This document shows positions 45,613 to 54,665 of a stretch of DNA of 64,000 bases, piece by piece. Numbering within the stretch: position 1 is the stretch's first letter; every line of letters begins with the position of its first letter. The stretch is from JAPPHA01 sp965242975 (GTDB lineage: Bacteria > Pseudomonadota > Alphaproteobacteria > Rhodobacterales > Rhodobacteraceae). The notes under the pieces are model-generated. The model ran no database searches, was not told where the DNA came from, and saw only the letters and a list, made by a program, of their open reading frames with translations. The stretch lies in NCBI GenBank assembly GCA_965242975.1, contig CBDETS010000007.1:6051813-6115812 (forward strand), given 5' to 3'. Both the position numbers and the translations under genes were made by a program.

Positions 45613-46428
45613 CTAGCACGCCCGCGTTGTTACAGCTGTATTGTAACCATTAGAAACGACGGTAACTTTACCGTCGTTACGAGTTGTAAGAACTCGTCGA
45701 AACTGGCCGTCAATTGAAGTGCCTCTTGCCTGCTGTCCATACCACTTGGCCGTCTGCTGCGTGTTGTGTCTGATGTCTGTGTCAGAAATGATAATGAGTT
45801 CAGGGGCACACCCTGCGGCATTGAAAACGTCCGTGCAAATTCCATTCTCCCTACCGTGATGAGATGCCATAAACAGATTGACTGTCTGGAGCTCTGCGAC
45901 AAACTCCGGGTTGTCCAGCAACCGCTCCCATCCCGCTCGTTCCAAGTCACCAGGGAACACGGCGTGAAGGTTGCCGTGATGGATGAAGGTGACAACACTG
46001 AGATTATTTTCGTCTACAAAGTCCGTGGGGTAAGAGTTGTAGAATGTCCTCCTCGTCATCGTTCCCCAATCCACCTGTAGTGGCCCGCCAGTGTATCGGT
46101 CAATCATACCAGCCAGTTCACTAATTCCAGTGCCAACACCTTTCACCGACTTAAGCGCTAACAAGTCCGCTGAAGAGACGCTTTTGTTGCGCAAGAGTGA
46201 GCGGACATCAACGTTCTGAAGTAGCCGTGGAAGGTCACTCACATGGTCGTTGTCGTAGTTCGAAACCACGAGGAGTTCGATGGCATGAATTCCCTTAGCA
46301 GGTAAATGATCTGACGGTCGCCATCCCGTGGAGCTATTGTGGCCACAATCAATCATCATCCTTGCACCGGTGTCGGCGGTCACAAGGATGCAGTTACCTA
46401 GTTCGACGTCAAATATTTCGATTTTCAT
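45613..46428 (-). CDS. MBL-fold hydrolase (ComEC-type metallo-beta-lactamase domain)
   Basis: 271 residues. Begins MKIEIFDVELGNCILV; the metal loop is VVSNYDNDHVSDL, in which the first His of the usual HxHxDH is replaced (NYDNDH). Later His ligands are probably in FIHHGNLHAVFPGDLE and SHHGRENG. These spacings match the stand-alone relatives of the ComEC hydrolase domain, which act on DNA or nucleotides. Cytosolic. Twelve bp downstream of a membrane-protein gene, with GAGGAAAAG as ribosome site, so the two form a pair. A zinc ligand change leaves activity uncertain. Confidence 0.75.
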   Translation of the reverse strand: MKIEIFDVELGNCILVTADTGARMMIDCGHNSSTGWRPSDHLPAKGIHAIELLVVSNYDNDHVSDLPRLLQNVDVRSLLRNKSVSSADLLALKSVKGVGTGISELAGMIDRYTGGPLQVDWGTMTRRTFYNSYPTDFVDENNLSVVTFIHHGNLHAVFPGDLERAGWERLLDNPEFVAELQTVNLFMASHHGRENGICTDVFNAAGCAPELIIISDTDIRHNTQQTAKWYGQQARGTSIDGQFRRVLTTRNDGKVTVVSNGYNTAVTTRAC

Positions 46429-46440
46429 ACTTTTCCTCGG

Positions 46441-47121
46441 TCACTTGAGCAGGCACCGACATACCTCGGCCTGAAAGCTTGAATAGAACTTTATAAAACG
46501 GACAAACATACCGACAAATATCAGCATTGAACCAAACACAAGTAGGTTTTCGTACGGGAATTCCGTGCAGTATGCACGCCACGCAAAAATGATGGTCGCT
46601 AGAAGCGCTACCAGTGAGATATTCCGACAAAACCCGTATTGGTTCAGAAAACTGTCAATTCGGCTTCGGGCGCCGTTGACAGAGAACGACCTTCTAAAGC
46701 CTGCCTGAAAAACACTCTCAGCCGGCAACGGGTCATCCATCGTTTTCGACAAGACCAAACGAGCTTCGTTCTTGACTTTCTCCTGAACAGCTTCGTCTAG
46801 AGGGCCATAGTATCGACCGACCAATACTTCAATGAAGCGTTCGACGACATTTGGTTGATCGTATCCAAGCTGCAAAGTGATCGGTTTTGAAATCACCTTA
46901 GACACAATAAACGTTTCGATCAAAAGCTGTGCAAGCGTCGCCAAAATGTGGCCGATAACATAGGATGCAGCTACAGCCACGACGATTTGCACAAACGTCC
47001 AGTCTGACAGAGTCACCAACTTCGCTTCGTTCATCGCAAAATCGATGACAGAAAGGAATAGCGCGCCGCTTGTCAGGTACGCGTAGAAATCATAGTCAGT
47101 GAACGGGAAATAGCTCTTCAT
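46441..47121 (-). CDS. Multi-pass membrane protein paired with the MBL hydrolase
   Basis: 226 residues. Starts MKSYFPFTDYDFYAYLTSGALFL; helices about 15-30, 42-70, 165-182 and 190-210 flank a charged central cytoplasmic region (VERFIEVLVGRYYGPLDEAVQEKVKNEARLVLSK). No family recognised. AT-richer than core genes. A two-gene unit of membrane protein plus MBL nuclease-like enzyme inside a defence-rich region is a plausible, undescribed defence cassette. Confidence 0.6.
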   Translation of the reverse strand: MKSYFPFTDYDFYAYLTSGALFLSVIDFAMNEAKLVTLSDWTFVQIVVAVAASYVIGHILATLAQLLIETFIVSKVISKPITLQLGYDQPNVVERFIEVLVGRYYGPLDEAVQEKVKNEARLVLSKTMDDPLPAESVFQAGFRRSFSVNGARSRIDSFLNQYGFCRNISLVALLATIIFAWRAYCTEFPYENLLVFGSMLIFVGMFVRFIKFYSSFQAEVCRCLLK

Positions 47122-47645
47122 ATCGTTCTCTTGTCACAACATCACCAATTTACATCAATCCAGAATCTCGCTCCATTCGACCTTCTGTCTAGACCCATCC
47201 CACTAGGACCAGCCTAGGAAACACCAAGACCCCCGGGGCTCGCGAAGCCTCGATATCCGGGCCGGAGGAAGCTGCATCCCGGAAACCATCAAAAGTCAAG
47301 ACCGCGATGTTCCCCTTCAACGTGGTTCTACAAACAAACTATATCCGATGGGCCTGTTCCGGAGCCTGGTACGTGTTTATCAATCGGCGCCAGACGATGT
47401 TGAAAGATCTCGGTTACGCGAACTCGCCTGCAAGAAATGGACCTGTCAATTCAAACCATCTTCTCTCATTGTGGCACTCCCAGCATTCATCCCTACACAG
47501 TCGGATAATTTGCTCTTAGAGCCACGCTCTGGGTGCAACCGGGCTGGCCTCTCGGCTGCCCTGACCCGCGGCCGCAAGGGTAGCCGCAAGCCGGTGGTGA
47601 CATCGGCCAGGATCGCCCAAGCCCGGACTGAAACGAGGATTCTAA
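47122..47645. other. 520-bp gap without a supported gene
   Basis: Plus-strand open frames here have no start signal or recognisable sequence. It contains the shared promoter area of the MBL pair (leftwards) and HEPN gene (rightwards). Confidence 0.35.
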
Positions 47646-48158
47646 ATGCAGTACCTACCCACCGCTTTTGCGCAGCTCGCTTTTGCTTTGAAGCTCTGGA
47701 ACTATGCTGAAAACGGAAAGATCAACCTCGATGAACTTGATATTCCATTGATTGTCGAGGAAGGTAAAGGGTTTCTAGCACTTCCGGAGCGGATCTTTGA
47801 CACACACGATGACTTCCTGAATGCTATCCAAAACAATATCACGATTGCGTTTGGCGCGGCGGCGATAACTCTCAATCGATCGCGGGAAGAAGCTGGTTAT
47901 TCTTTGACTGATCCAATCCAGTCCGAAACAGAGCAATTCATCGCCGCAGCATATCAGCTCCGAAATGCGTTTGCGCACGACATCGCGGAACCAAGATGGA
48001 AAATTAATCAGCGCTTCCGCCGGATCTATGAGTTCGGCGGGATTCGAATTGATCTTTCAAATGTGCATGAGAAGGTGTTTGAGTATGCTGATATTGGCGG
48101 ACCGGACATTCTTTTTAAGATGAAGAATTTTGCGGAAGAAAATCTTTGGGCGAGATGA
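47646..48158 (+). CDS. Stand-alone HEPN-like protein
   Basis: 170 residues, mostly helical. It contains QLRNAFAHDIAEPRWKIN, with RNAFAH as the RX4H HEPN ribonuclease motif, and an upstream helix AIQNNITIAFGAAAITLNRS typical of larger HEPN families. No nucleotidyltransferase or other antitoxin gene is next to it, so it may be a solitary toxin, an RNA-binding HEPN, or an effector whose partner is elsewhere. Lower GC than core genes. Confidence 0.6.
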   Translation: MQYLPTAFAQLAFALKLWNYAENGKINLDELDIPLIVEEGKGFLALPERIFDTHDDFLNAIQNNITIAFGAAAITLNRSREEAGYSLTDPIQSETEQFIAAAYQLRNAFAHDIAEPRWKINQRFRRIYEFGGIRIDLSNVHEKVFEYADIGGPDILFKMKNFAEENLWAR

Positions 48159-48200
48159 TGCTGGAGCTAAGGAAGTCGAACCACAATTGGCACGTCAAGA

Positions 48201-48902
48201 TCACTGTTCCTCATCATCCAGTACCTTGGTCAATGCCGCCGCGACCAGACCCGCCGGTACAGCCACAACACCTAGGCCACACATCAGTATGACGAAGGTG
48301 AACACCTTGCCCCCAAGGGTAATCGGATAAACATCACCGTAGCCGACCGTCGTGAGAGTGGCCACGGCCCACCACATGCTGTGGAACACGGATTGAAAGG
48401 TATCCGGCTGGGCATCGTGCTCGAAGTAGTAGATGCCCAACGACGAGATGTAGAGCAGGATGAACGTGGCGAAGAGGAATATCATTGCCTCTTCCCGGGT
48501 GCGCACGATGGCCTTTCCGAACCGTTCCATGGCCCGGTTGTACCGTGTGAGCTTGAAGAGACGAAAAACGCGAAGCAACCGGACGGCCCGGATTGCCCGA
48601 AGATCAATGCCGAGAGAAAGGTAAAACGGCAGTATGGCGACCAGGTCGATGATGCCGTAGAAGCTGAAGAAATAATCGGCTTTTCTGGCGGAAGTTGCTA
48701 CCCGAAGACCGTACTCGATCGTGAACAACACGGTCACCACAAACTCGGAAACCCTGAGCGCCGATTGGGCCATGGGCGGTAAATCGGGCAGGGTCTCGAC
48801 GGTCAGGGTTATGATCGAAAAGACAATCAGGAATAGCACCGTGAAATCGAACGCCCGGCCGGGTTTCGTATCAGATTCCTGTACGATTTCTCGTAATGTC
48901 AT
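48201..48902 (-). CDS. Voltage-gated potassium channel (6-TM)
   Basis: 233 residues with S1-S6 architecture. S4 voltage sensor with regularly spaced Arg (RAIRAVRLLRVFRLFK); pore helix and selectivity filter WWAVATLTTVGYGDVYP; S6 FVILMCGLGVVAVPAGLVAAALT. Short cytoplasmic tail. Potassium flux across the inner membrane. In an accessory region it could serve as a membrane effector, but it also looks like ordinary bacterial KvAP relatives. A decayed copy of its C-terminus is at 42831-42977. Confidence 0.9.
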   Translation of the reverse strand: MTLREIVQESDTKPGRAFDFTVLFLIVFSIITLTVETLPDLPPMAQSALRVSEFVVTVLFTIEYGLRVATSARKADYFFSFYGIIDLVAILPFYLSLGIDLRAIRAVRLLRVFRLFKLTRYNRAMERFGKAIVRTREEAMIFLFATFILLYISSLGIYYFEHDAQPDTFQSVFHSMWWAVATLTTVGYGDVYPITLGGKVFTFVILMCGLGVVAVPAGLVAAALTKVLDDEEQ

Positions 48903-49029
48903 GTGGTGTCAGCCGGTTGGTCCTGTTTTCAACGAAACCACGGTACACGACGCAGTTGCATTAAGGAGCAAAAGGATTCGAGCAGAGTGTCGCGGTCTCG
49001 AAGAATAAACGGTTAGAGCTATTGCTCCC

Positions 49030-50022
49030 TCATATCCCGATCCGTTCGATCTCGTCGAGCGAGACGCGTTCCTCCCGTCGGTCGTAGAGCTTCGTGGTCT
49101 CGGTCTTCGCGTGCCCGGCCAGGTACTGGGCGACCTCGACCCGCGCCTCCGGGTTCTCGAGGTAGGCGGTGATGCCGGTCGCCCGGAACGAGTGATTACA
49201 GACGGGCGTCGTGATCCCGGCGGCTCGGGCGCGGCGGGCGAGCATTTCCCAGGCGCTGTGCCGGTTGAAGCGCCGGGTTGAAAGCGAGCCGTCGCGCTCG
49301 AGCGAGCGGAAGAGGGGACCCTCGCGGTCGCCGTGGATCCCGGCCTCCGCGACATAGGCCGAGAGATACGATTCCAGGTTGTGGTGGCAGGGGATTTCAA
49401 GCTCCTTTCCGCCCTTTTCGTACAGCCGGAGCCAGAGCCGGTCCTCCATGCGAAAGACGTCCTTCACGTTCAAGGCGAGCGCGGCGGAGACCCGGGCGAA
49501 ACTGTAGGTCATGACCGCCACGAGCGACCGGTCGCGAAGTCCTCCGATAGTCTCCACCGGGATTCCGCGCAGGAAGCGCCGGCACTCGGCAGTCGAAAGC
49601 ACCGGCGTCTTGCCGCGCCGGACGGAATGCTTCGGACCGCGCACCGCGGCCGCGGGTGAGATCGGCACCACCTGGCGGACGGTCAGCCAGTCGAAGAGGC
49701 GGCGGACCGCCGCGAGCTCCTGCTTGATGGTCGGGCGCGACGCCTCGCGCATGCGGGATTCCAGCCAGGCGGCGATGTGGACCGAACGGATTTCCCGGAC
49801 GTCCAGGATGCCGTGTTCGGCGAGCCAGTCGAACAGCCGGTAGGCAGCCCGGGCGTAGGCTGTGCGGGTGTTCGGGTTGCGGATCTGCGCGGCGAAGAAC
49901 TCGAGCCAGGTTTCCTGTGCTTCGGGTCCGCGGGCGGCGATCTGCGCCGGGATCGCAGCCGCGGCCGCCGGGACGGTAGACTCCGGTGTTGCGGGGATTC
50001 CGGTCTTGCGAACGATGTCCAT
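49030..50022 (-). CDS. Xer-like tyrosine recombinase
   Basis: 330 residues: N-terminal SAM-like DNA-binding domain (NTRTAYARAAYRLFDWLAEHG) and catalytic domain with Arg in SFARVSAALAL, Lys near EKGGKELEI, CNHSFRATGIT (His-x-x-Arg), LAGHAKTETT and nucleophile Tyr in KLYDRREE. It resembles plasmid/transposon recombinases rather than chromosomal XerC/D. Could resolve or integrate the element that carries parA and the toxin-antitoxin genes. Confidence 0.9.
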   Translation of the reverse strand: MDIVRKTGIPATPESTVPAAAAAIPAQIAARGPEAQETWLEFFAAQIRNPNTRTAYARAAYRLFDWLAEHGILDVREIRSVHIAAWLESRMREASRPTIKQELAAVRRLFDWLTVRQVVPISPAAAVRGPKHSVRRGKTPVLSTAECRRFLRGIPVETIGGLRDRSLVAVMTYSFARVSAALALNVKDVFRMEDRLWLRLYEKGGKELEIPCHHNLESYLSAYVAEAGIHGDREGPLFRSLERDGSLSTRRFNRHSAWEMLARRARAAGITTPVCNHSFRATGITAYLENPEARVEVAQYLAGHAKTETTKLYDRREERVSLDEIERIGI

Positions 50023-50286
50023 GGTTGTCCTGTCCTGCTGCCCTGGCCTTGGTGATAGCCTTACATAAACGCTGTTAGGTTAGAGAGGGGATGGCAAGAG
50101 GTGGTTGGAATCCGGATAATTTGGTGACTTGGTTGCGAATAGCGCGGTTGCTAGTGCCAGACATAAGTGGAACCGCAACTCGCCGCTCTGGGTTTCAGCA
50201 TCCCGGAACTATCTCGACGCGCCGGAAGGAAACGCTTACGGTTTTCCAGTTTGATCGCGCGGCTATTCAGGAGAAGAGGATTTGCA

Positions 50287-51750
50287 ATGACAGATGAAAC
50301 CACGGTCTTCGACTGGTGGGGGTTGTTCACTCATGGCGGGGAGGATGATGGACAACGGACATACTGGAACAGCGCCATCTATGCTTGGTATTCTCACGCT
50401 CTCAAAGGCCTGTATCCAGACCTGAATTTTGCCAAGCTGGAAAAATTGCTCCCTGGATTGCCAATCTATTCAGGAACAAAGGCAGACGTGATGAACAACG
50501 TGAGAGCCGACTTAGTCATAAACGACTTGCCACCCCCGCCTGACTCGGGAACCAAGCCATTCATGGATTTTTCTGTCGGGAAAAAATTCAAGGAACATGT
50601 GGATTTCTCTCGCCGGCTGTTCATCGGTGCCAGCTTCCGGAATGTGCAGTTCGAGCAGGGCGCAGACTTCAGTGGTGCGGTATTCCTGGGTTACACGGAT
50701 TTCGGCAAACTGAAGTCCCAGGGATCGGGGACCGGAGCGTCGGACGGATTACAGTTCAAGGGAGCATCGTTCCACGGCACAGCGCATTTTATAGACGCTG
50801 AAATCAGGCCGTGGGCGGGGTTCGAAGACGTAACATTCCATGGCCTCGCGCATTTCCAGCGTGCAAAGTTCGAACCCGCAGTCGGCGACCGCCGGTCCCG
50901 GAAAAGCAGCGCAAGTTTTTCCAGATCGCGGTTCAAGACGAGAGCTGATTTTGAAGATACCACATTCATAGTGAACGCCAACTTCATCAAGACGGGATTC
51001 CAGGGAAGCGCCAACTTTGAACCGACAGAGTTCCATAACAAAGCCGATTTCACCAACGCTAGTTTTGGAGCCGCCACCTCGTTCCGAGGAGCGGTCTTCG
51101 ACAAACCTCCGAAATTCTTTGAAGCCACACTCCATGAAGACACAGATTTCGGATTGGTCAAATGGGAAAGAGCCGAAGAGTCTTATAGGCATTCCTGGTG
51201 GCGTGATGAACCATCGACGGAAGTAAAGAAAGCCGCAGATAACGCGGCTCGAGCTTGGGACAGGCTGGCCCTGATCATGAGCCAACGCGAAAGGCCTTTC
51301 GATCGGCACGAATTTTTCAGGCTCAAGATGCGTGCGCAACGCTATTGCGATGGACGTCGCCTGACGTCTTTCTTGGACTGGTTGTATGAGAAATCCGCTG
51401 ACTACGGGTGGGGTGTCGGCCGGACGTTGTTTTTGTGGCTCAGTCACATAGCCGCCGGAACAACATTCCTGACGCTATTCGGGTTGGCCTATCTTTCTCC
51501 TGCCAGACCAGGCTTTTGGTCTGCATTTGTATATGACTGTGTTTGGGTCAGTTTCACGAATGCCCATGCCATCCTCGGACTTGCTTCCACCAATGGTTAT
51601 CTCTCTGGACCCCGCGAACGTCTGAAGGGTCTCGAACACGCTGATTGGTTGCAGGCGCTGAACACGATTGGAACCACTCAGGCCGTCATTGGTCCGATCC
51701 TGCTGTTCCTGGTGCTGCTGACCTTGCGCAACCGTTTCCGCCTCGGGTGA
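50287..51750 (+). CDS. Pentapeptide-repeat membrane protein
   Basis: 487 residues from the ATG at 50287 (GGAG and AGGA upstream; the longer frame to 50167 lacks a site). Central region (about 110-290) has degenerate pentapeptide repeats of the F-x-x-A-x-F type (ADFSGAVFLGYTDF, ANFIKTGFQGSANF, ADFTNASFGAATSF). The C-terminus has two to three membrane helices (VGRTLFLWLSHIAAGTTFLTLFGLAYL; AVIGPILLFLVLLTL) after a charged amphipathic stretch. Pentapeptide folds form right-handed helices for protein contacts. Function unknown. Confidence 0.8.
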   Translation: MTDETTVFDWWGLFTHGGEDDGQRTYWNSAIYAWYSHALKGLYPDLNFAKLEKLLPGLPIYSGTKADVMNNVRADLVINDLPPPPDSGTKPFMDFSVGKKFKEHVDFSRRLFIGASFRNVQFEQGADFSGAVFLGYTDFGKLKSQGSGTGASDGLQFKGASFHGTAHFIDAEIRPWAGFEDVTFHGLAHFQRAKFEPAVGDRRSRKSSASFSRSRFKTRADFEDTTFIVNANFIKTGFQGSANFEPTEFHNKADFTNASFGAATSFRGAVFDKPPKFFEATLHEDTDFGLVKWERAEESYRHSWWRDEPSTEVKKAADNAARAWDRLALIMSQRERPFDRHEFFRLKMRAQRYCDGRRLTSFLDWLYEKSADYGWGVGRTLFLWLSHIAAGTTFLTLFGLAYLSPARPGFWSAFVYDCVWVSFTNAHAILGLASTNGYLSGPRERLKGLEHADWLQALNTIGTTQAVIGPILLFLVLLTLRNRFRLG

Positions 51751-51966
51751 TTGTCAGCTACCATTGTAGCCCGCGCTCACAATCACCCGCGAGCATGGCC
51801 GTGGTGACGCCTCAACGGCAGGATCATCCCAAAAGGGATGGGTGGACCTCAAATCTGCGCGGCTAGCGGTACACTCCCGAACGCACTTTTTCCTGAATGT
51901 TGGCGTGGAAATGACGGCAAGTCCTGTTTCGGGAAAAAACTCGAAAACTGTTTGCGGAAATGGGTG

Positions 51967-52107
51967 ATGAACATGAACCAGGACGAATTTGTCGGTCTCA
52001 ATCGATCCGTGGGTGAATTTCGGCGCTGGGTTTTATCGGACTGGAAGAGTCCCACGACACGCGCATTGTTGGCGGAATATTATGTCCGGTGCGCGCTCGG
52101 TTGCGAC
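51967..52107 (+). pseudogene. ExK nuclease-like gene, 5' piece
   Basis: Start ATG at 51967 (an ATG two codons later is also possible). Encodes FVGLNRSVGEFRRWVLSDWK, TTRALLAEYYVRCALGCD. The rest lies at 54526-54665, after the transposon; joining across GGTTGCGAC keeps the frame (ALGCDNEPALDWEYVDI). The family, from memory, is a PD-(D/E)xK-like protein with LAE.LV..ALG then IEVKSS.YLQ. Confidence 0.7.
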
Positions 52108-54526
52108 CTGCCCATGGGACACATTTTGCGCTCGACTCGCTAATGCCGTTGTGCTAACGGGAGGGTATGGATGGTCATGTTTCGATACCCGGTGCCCTGT
52201 CTTCGCCGGAAGGCCTGAAACGGCTGTCGGCGATCCTGACCGACTCCGGCGGTGCCTCGCGGGCCAAGATCGGTCGCCGGGTTTGCGGCGCGTTCGGTTT
52301 TGTCGACCCCTCCGGCAAGCCGCAGGTCACCGGTTGTCTCGCCACCCTTCGCCGTCTTGAGCGGGACGGGAAGATTGAACTTCCTGCCCCGCGGCGCGGC
52401 GGCGGTCGCGGCAGGGTTGCCCGTCTGAAGGGCGGGGTTCCGGAACCCGTGGGTCTTCCGGGCTTTGCCGGGGAGATCGCGGGTCTTGAGCTTGTCCGTG
52501 TCGGCAGTGCGGATCTTCGGCTGGTGTTCAACGAGCTGATGGCACGCGAGCATCCCCGCAGCGCCCGGCTTCACGTGGGGCGCCAGCTTCGCTACCTGGT
52601 GGGCTCGTCCCATGGCTGGCTCGGTGGCCTGCTGTTTGCCCCGGCAACGCGGGTTCTTGCCGCGCGGGATGACTGGCTCGGCTGGGATGACACCACCCGG
52701 GAGCGTCATCTTGAGCGGGTGATCGGCCTGGTCCGGTTCCTGATCCGGCCCTCGGCTCCGGTCCGGTACCTGGCATCGAAGGTTCTGGCCATGGCGGCGC
52801 GGCGGGTTGTCGCGGACTTCGCGGCGGTCTATGGCGTCCGTCCGGTCCTGGCTGAGACCTTTGTCGCGCCGGAATACAGGGGGAGCTGTTTCCTGGCGGC
52901 CGGCTGGCGCCGTGTTGGCCAAACCTCCGGCCGCCGGCTTCGTGACGGGGTTGCGGAACCGGCGAAACGCGTCCTGGTCCTGCCGCTGGCGGCGGACTGG
53001 CACGACCGCCTGGGGGCGCGGCGCATGCTGGCGCCCGGCGACGGTCTTGACGGCGCGCATTGGGCGCAGAACGAATTCGGTTCGGCGGCGCTGGGTGACG
53101 CCCGTCTGACGCAGCGCCTTGTGCGGAGCGCGGAGATCCAGGCCCGGGCGCCGACGAAGACGTTCTTCGCGGCGGCGGCCGGCTGCGAGGCGACGGTGAA
53201 GGGGTACTACAGGATGATCGATCACCTGGACTACGACGCGGTCTCTGCGGCCACCATCGTGGCGGGGCATCGCGAGCGCACGCTGCGGCGGATGCAGGGC
53301 CAGGCGCTGTCGCTCCTGGTCCAGGACGGGACGGACCTGAACTTCGCGACCCACCACGGCTGCGACGGTCTCGGGACGATCAGCCGCAACAAGGGGTCTT
53401 CGGGGACGGCGGGCCTGCACCTGCACACGACCTACGCGGTGAGCGGTGACGGGGTCCCTCTGGGGGTGGTCAATCTCGAATTCGACGCGCCGGACGGCGC
53501 CCCGGAACAGAGGCGTCCGGTGGAGGAGCGCAAGGCCGGCCGGTGGCTGCGCGGGCTGCGTCACAGTGTCGGTGCGGTGCAGGAACTCGACCGGGTGCAG
53601 GCGGTCGCGGTGATGGACCGCGAAGGGGACATGTTCGACGTCTTCTCCGAGCACCGTGGGGCGGGCTGTCGCCGCCTGTCGCTTCTGGTGCGGGCGAAAC
53701 ACGACCGCAGCCTCGGGCGCGGCAAGGCGAAGCTTTTCGAACGGATGCGCGCAGCCCCGGAGGGCGGACGGTTCACCCTGACGGTGGAGCGGCTGTCGGC
53801 GCGCAATTCGGCGCGCGGCCAGAAGGCCTTCACCGGGCGGGCCCGACGCACGGCCCGGGTGAGCCTGCGCTGGCTGGAGGTGATGGTGCCGCCGCCGGCG
53901 AAGGAGAAGGCGCGTTTCGGCCCGGAACCGCTGCCGCTGAACGTGGTCCACGTCGGGGAAGTGGATCCCCCCGGGGACGGCTCCGACCCGGTCGACTGGA
54001 CGCTGCTCACGACGCTGCCGGTCACCGGGCTGCACCAGGCCCGCGAGGTTGTCCGGCTCTACGGCCTGAGGTGGCAGATCGAGGATTGGCACCGGATCCT
54101 GAAATCGGGGTGCAAGGTGGAGACGATCGCCCACCGCACCGGCGCGCGCATCGAACGGGCGGTGGCGATCAACGCGGTGATCGCCTGGCGCATCGCCGCG
54201 CTGACGCAGCTGGCGCGGACGGAACCGGAACTGCCGGCGACAACCGCATTCACCGACATCGAACTGGCGCTGCTCACGGACTTCTCGACAGCCCGGAAAC
54301 TGCCACCGCCCGGGAACCTCGGACAGGCGTTCCGCCTGGTGGCGGCGATGGGTGGCTACCTGAACCGCAAGAACGACGGACCGCCCGGGGCGGAGGTCAC
54401 CTGGAACGGCCAGGCCGCACTGTCGTTCTCGGCGTGGATGATCGGGCACAGCATCGAAGCCGGTGCAACGAGCGAGTTGAGGCAGTTCATTAGCTAGTCA
54501 GATGCTGTTTGTGCGCAATGGGTAGG
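52108..54526 (+). mobile_element. Transposon encoding a DUF4338-Tn5-like transposase fusion
   Basis: About 2.42 kb. Ends CTGCCCAT (left, from 52108) and CTACCCAT (read inwards from the right), continuing with CACA, GACT and GCTAATG at matching distances. Flanked by an 8-9-bp duplicate, GGTTGCGAC (52099-52107 and 54526-54534); one base is shared with the end, so the exact length is ambiguous. Inserted in the small nuclease-like gene. Confidence 0.85.
52167..54497 (+). CDS. DUF4338 domain fused to IS4-family (Tn5-like) transposase
   Basis: 776 residues. About 40-280 is a DUF4338 (DruA-like) domain: GLELVRVGSADLRLVFNELM, ARLHVGRQLRYLVG, LGGLLFAPATRVLAARDDWLGW, LIRPSAPVRYLASKVLAM and LAETFVAPEYRGSCFLAAGW. 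About 297-776 is a Tn5-like transposase: HWAQNEFGSAALGDARLTQRL, LLVQDGTDLNFATH (Asp), AVAVMDREGDMFDVF (Asp) and the YREK block LYGLRWQIEDWHRILKSGCK (Glu). Full length; a true single-chain fusion. Confidence 0.92.
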   Translation: MDGHVSIPGALSSPEGLKRLSAILTDSGGASRAKIGRRVCGAFGFVDPSGKPQVTGCLATLRRLERDGKIELPAPRRGGGRGRVARLKGGVPEPVGLPGFAGEIAGLELVRVGSADLRLVFNELMAREHPRSARLHVGRQLRYLVGSSHGWLGGLLFAPATRVLAARDDWLGWDDTTRERHLERVIGLVRFLIRPSAPVRYLASKVLAMAARRVVADFAAVYGVRPVLAETFVAPEYRGSCFLAAGWRRVGQTSGRRLRDGVAEPAKRVLVLPLAADWHDRLGARRMLAPGDGLDGAHWAQNEFGSAALGDARLTQRLVRSAEIQARAPTKTFFAAAAGCEATVKGYYRMIDHLDYDAVSAATIVAGHRERTLRRMQGQALSLLVQDGTDLNFATHHGCDGLGTISRNKGSSGTAGLHLHTTYAVSGDGVPLGVVNLEFDAPDGAPEQRRPVEERKAGRWLRGLRHSVGAVQELDRVQAVAVMDREGDMFDVFSEHRGAGCRRLSLLVRAKHDRSLGRGKAKLFERMRAAPEGGRFTLTVERLSARNSARGQKAFTGRARRTARVSLRWLEVMVPPPAKEKARFGPEPLPLNVVHVGEVDPPGDGSDPVDWTLLTTLPVTGLHQAREVVRLYGLRWQIEDWHRILKSGCKVETIAHRTGARIERAVAINAVIAWRIAALTQLARTEPELPATTAFTDIELALLTDFSTARKLPPPGNLGQAFRLVAAMGGYLNRKNDGPPGAEVTWNGQAALSFSAWMIGHSIEAGATSELRQFIS

Positions 54527-54665
54527 TTGCGACAATGAACCGGCACTGGACTGGGAGTATGTGGACATTGTCCTCAAGAATGACAGGACAATCGAGATCA
54601 AGGCCTCGGCGTTTCTGCAACCCGTGAGAGATGGTGAACTGAGACGCACATCAAGGACATCTGAA
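54526..54665 (+). pseudogene. ExK nuclease-like gene, 3' piece
   Basis: Encodes GCDNEPALDWEYVDIVLKND then TIEIKASAFLQ, i.e. Asp...ExK of a restriction-endonuclease-like fold. After about 10 more codons the frame runs without a stop into the sacsin-like gene; homologues I recall are about 100 residues longer, so the C-terminus may have been deleted before the transposon arrived. Confidence 0.6.

Noticed and set aside
48201..48902. K+ channel as a defence effector
   Set aside because: It has the normal six-helix voltage-gated layout and is not coupled to a sensor gene, so ordinary ion transport is the simpler reading.
52140..54449. 769-codon minus frame antisense to the DUF4338-transposase fusion
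   Set aside because: Arg/Gln/Pro-rich shadow; the plus frame has complete domain motifs and matching element ends.
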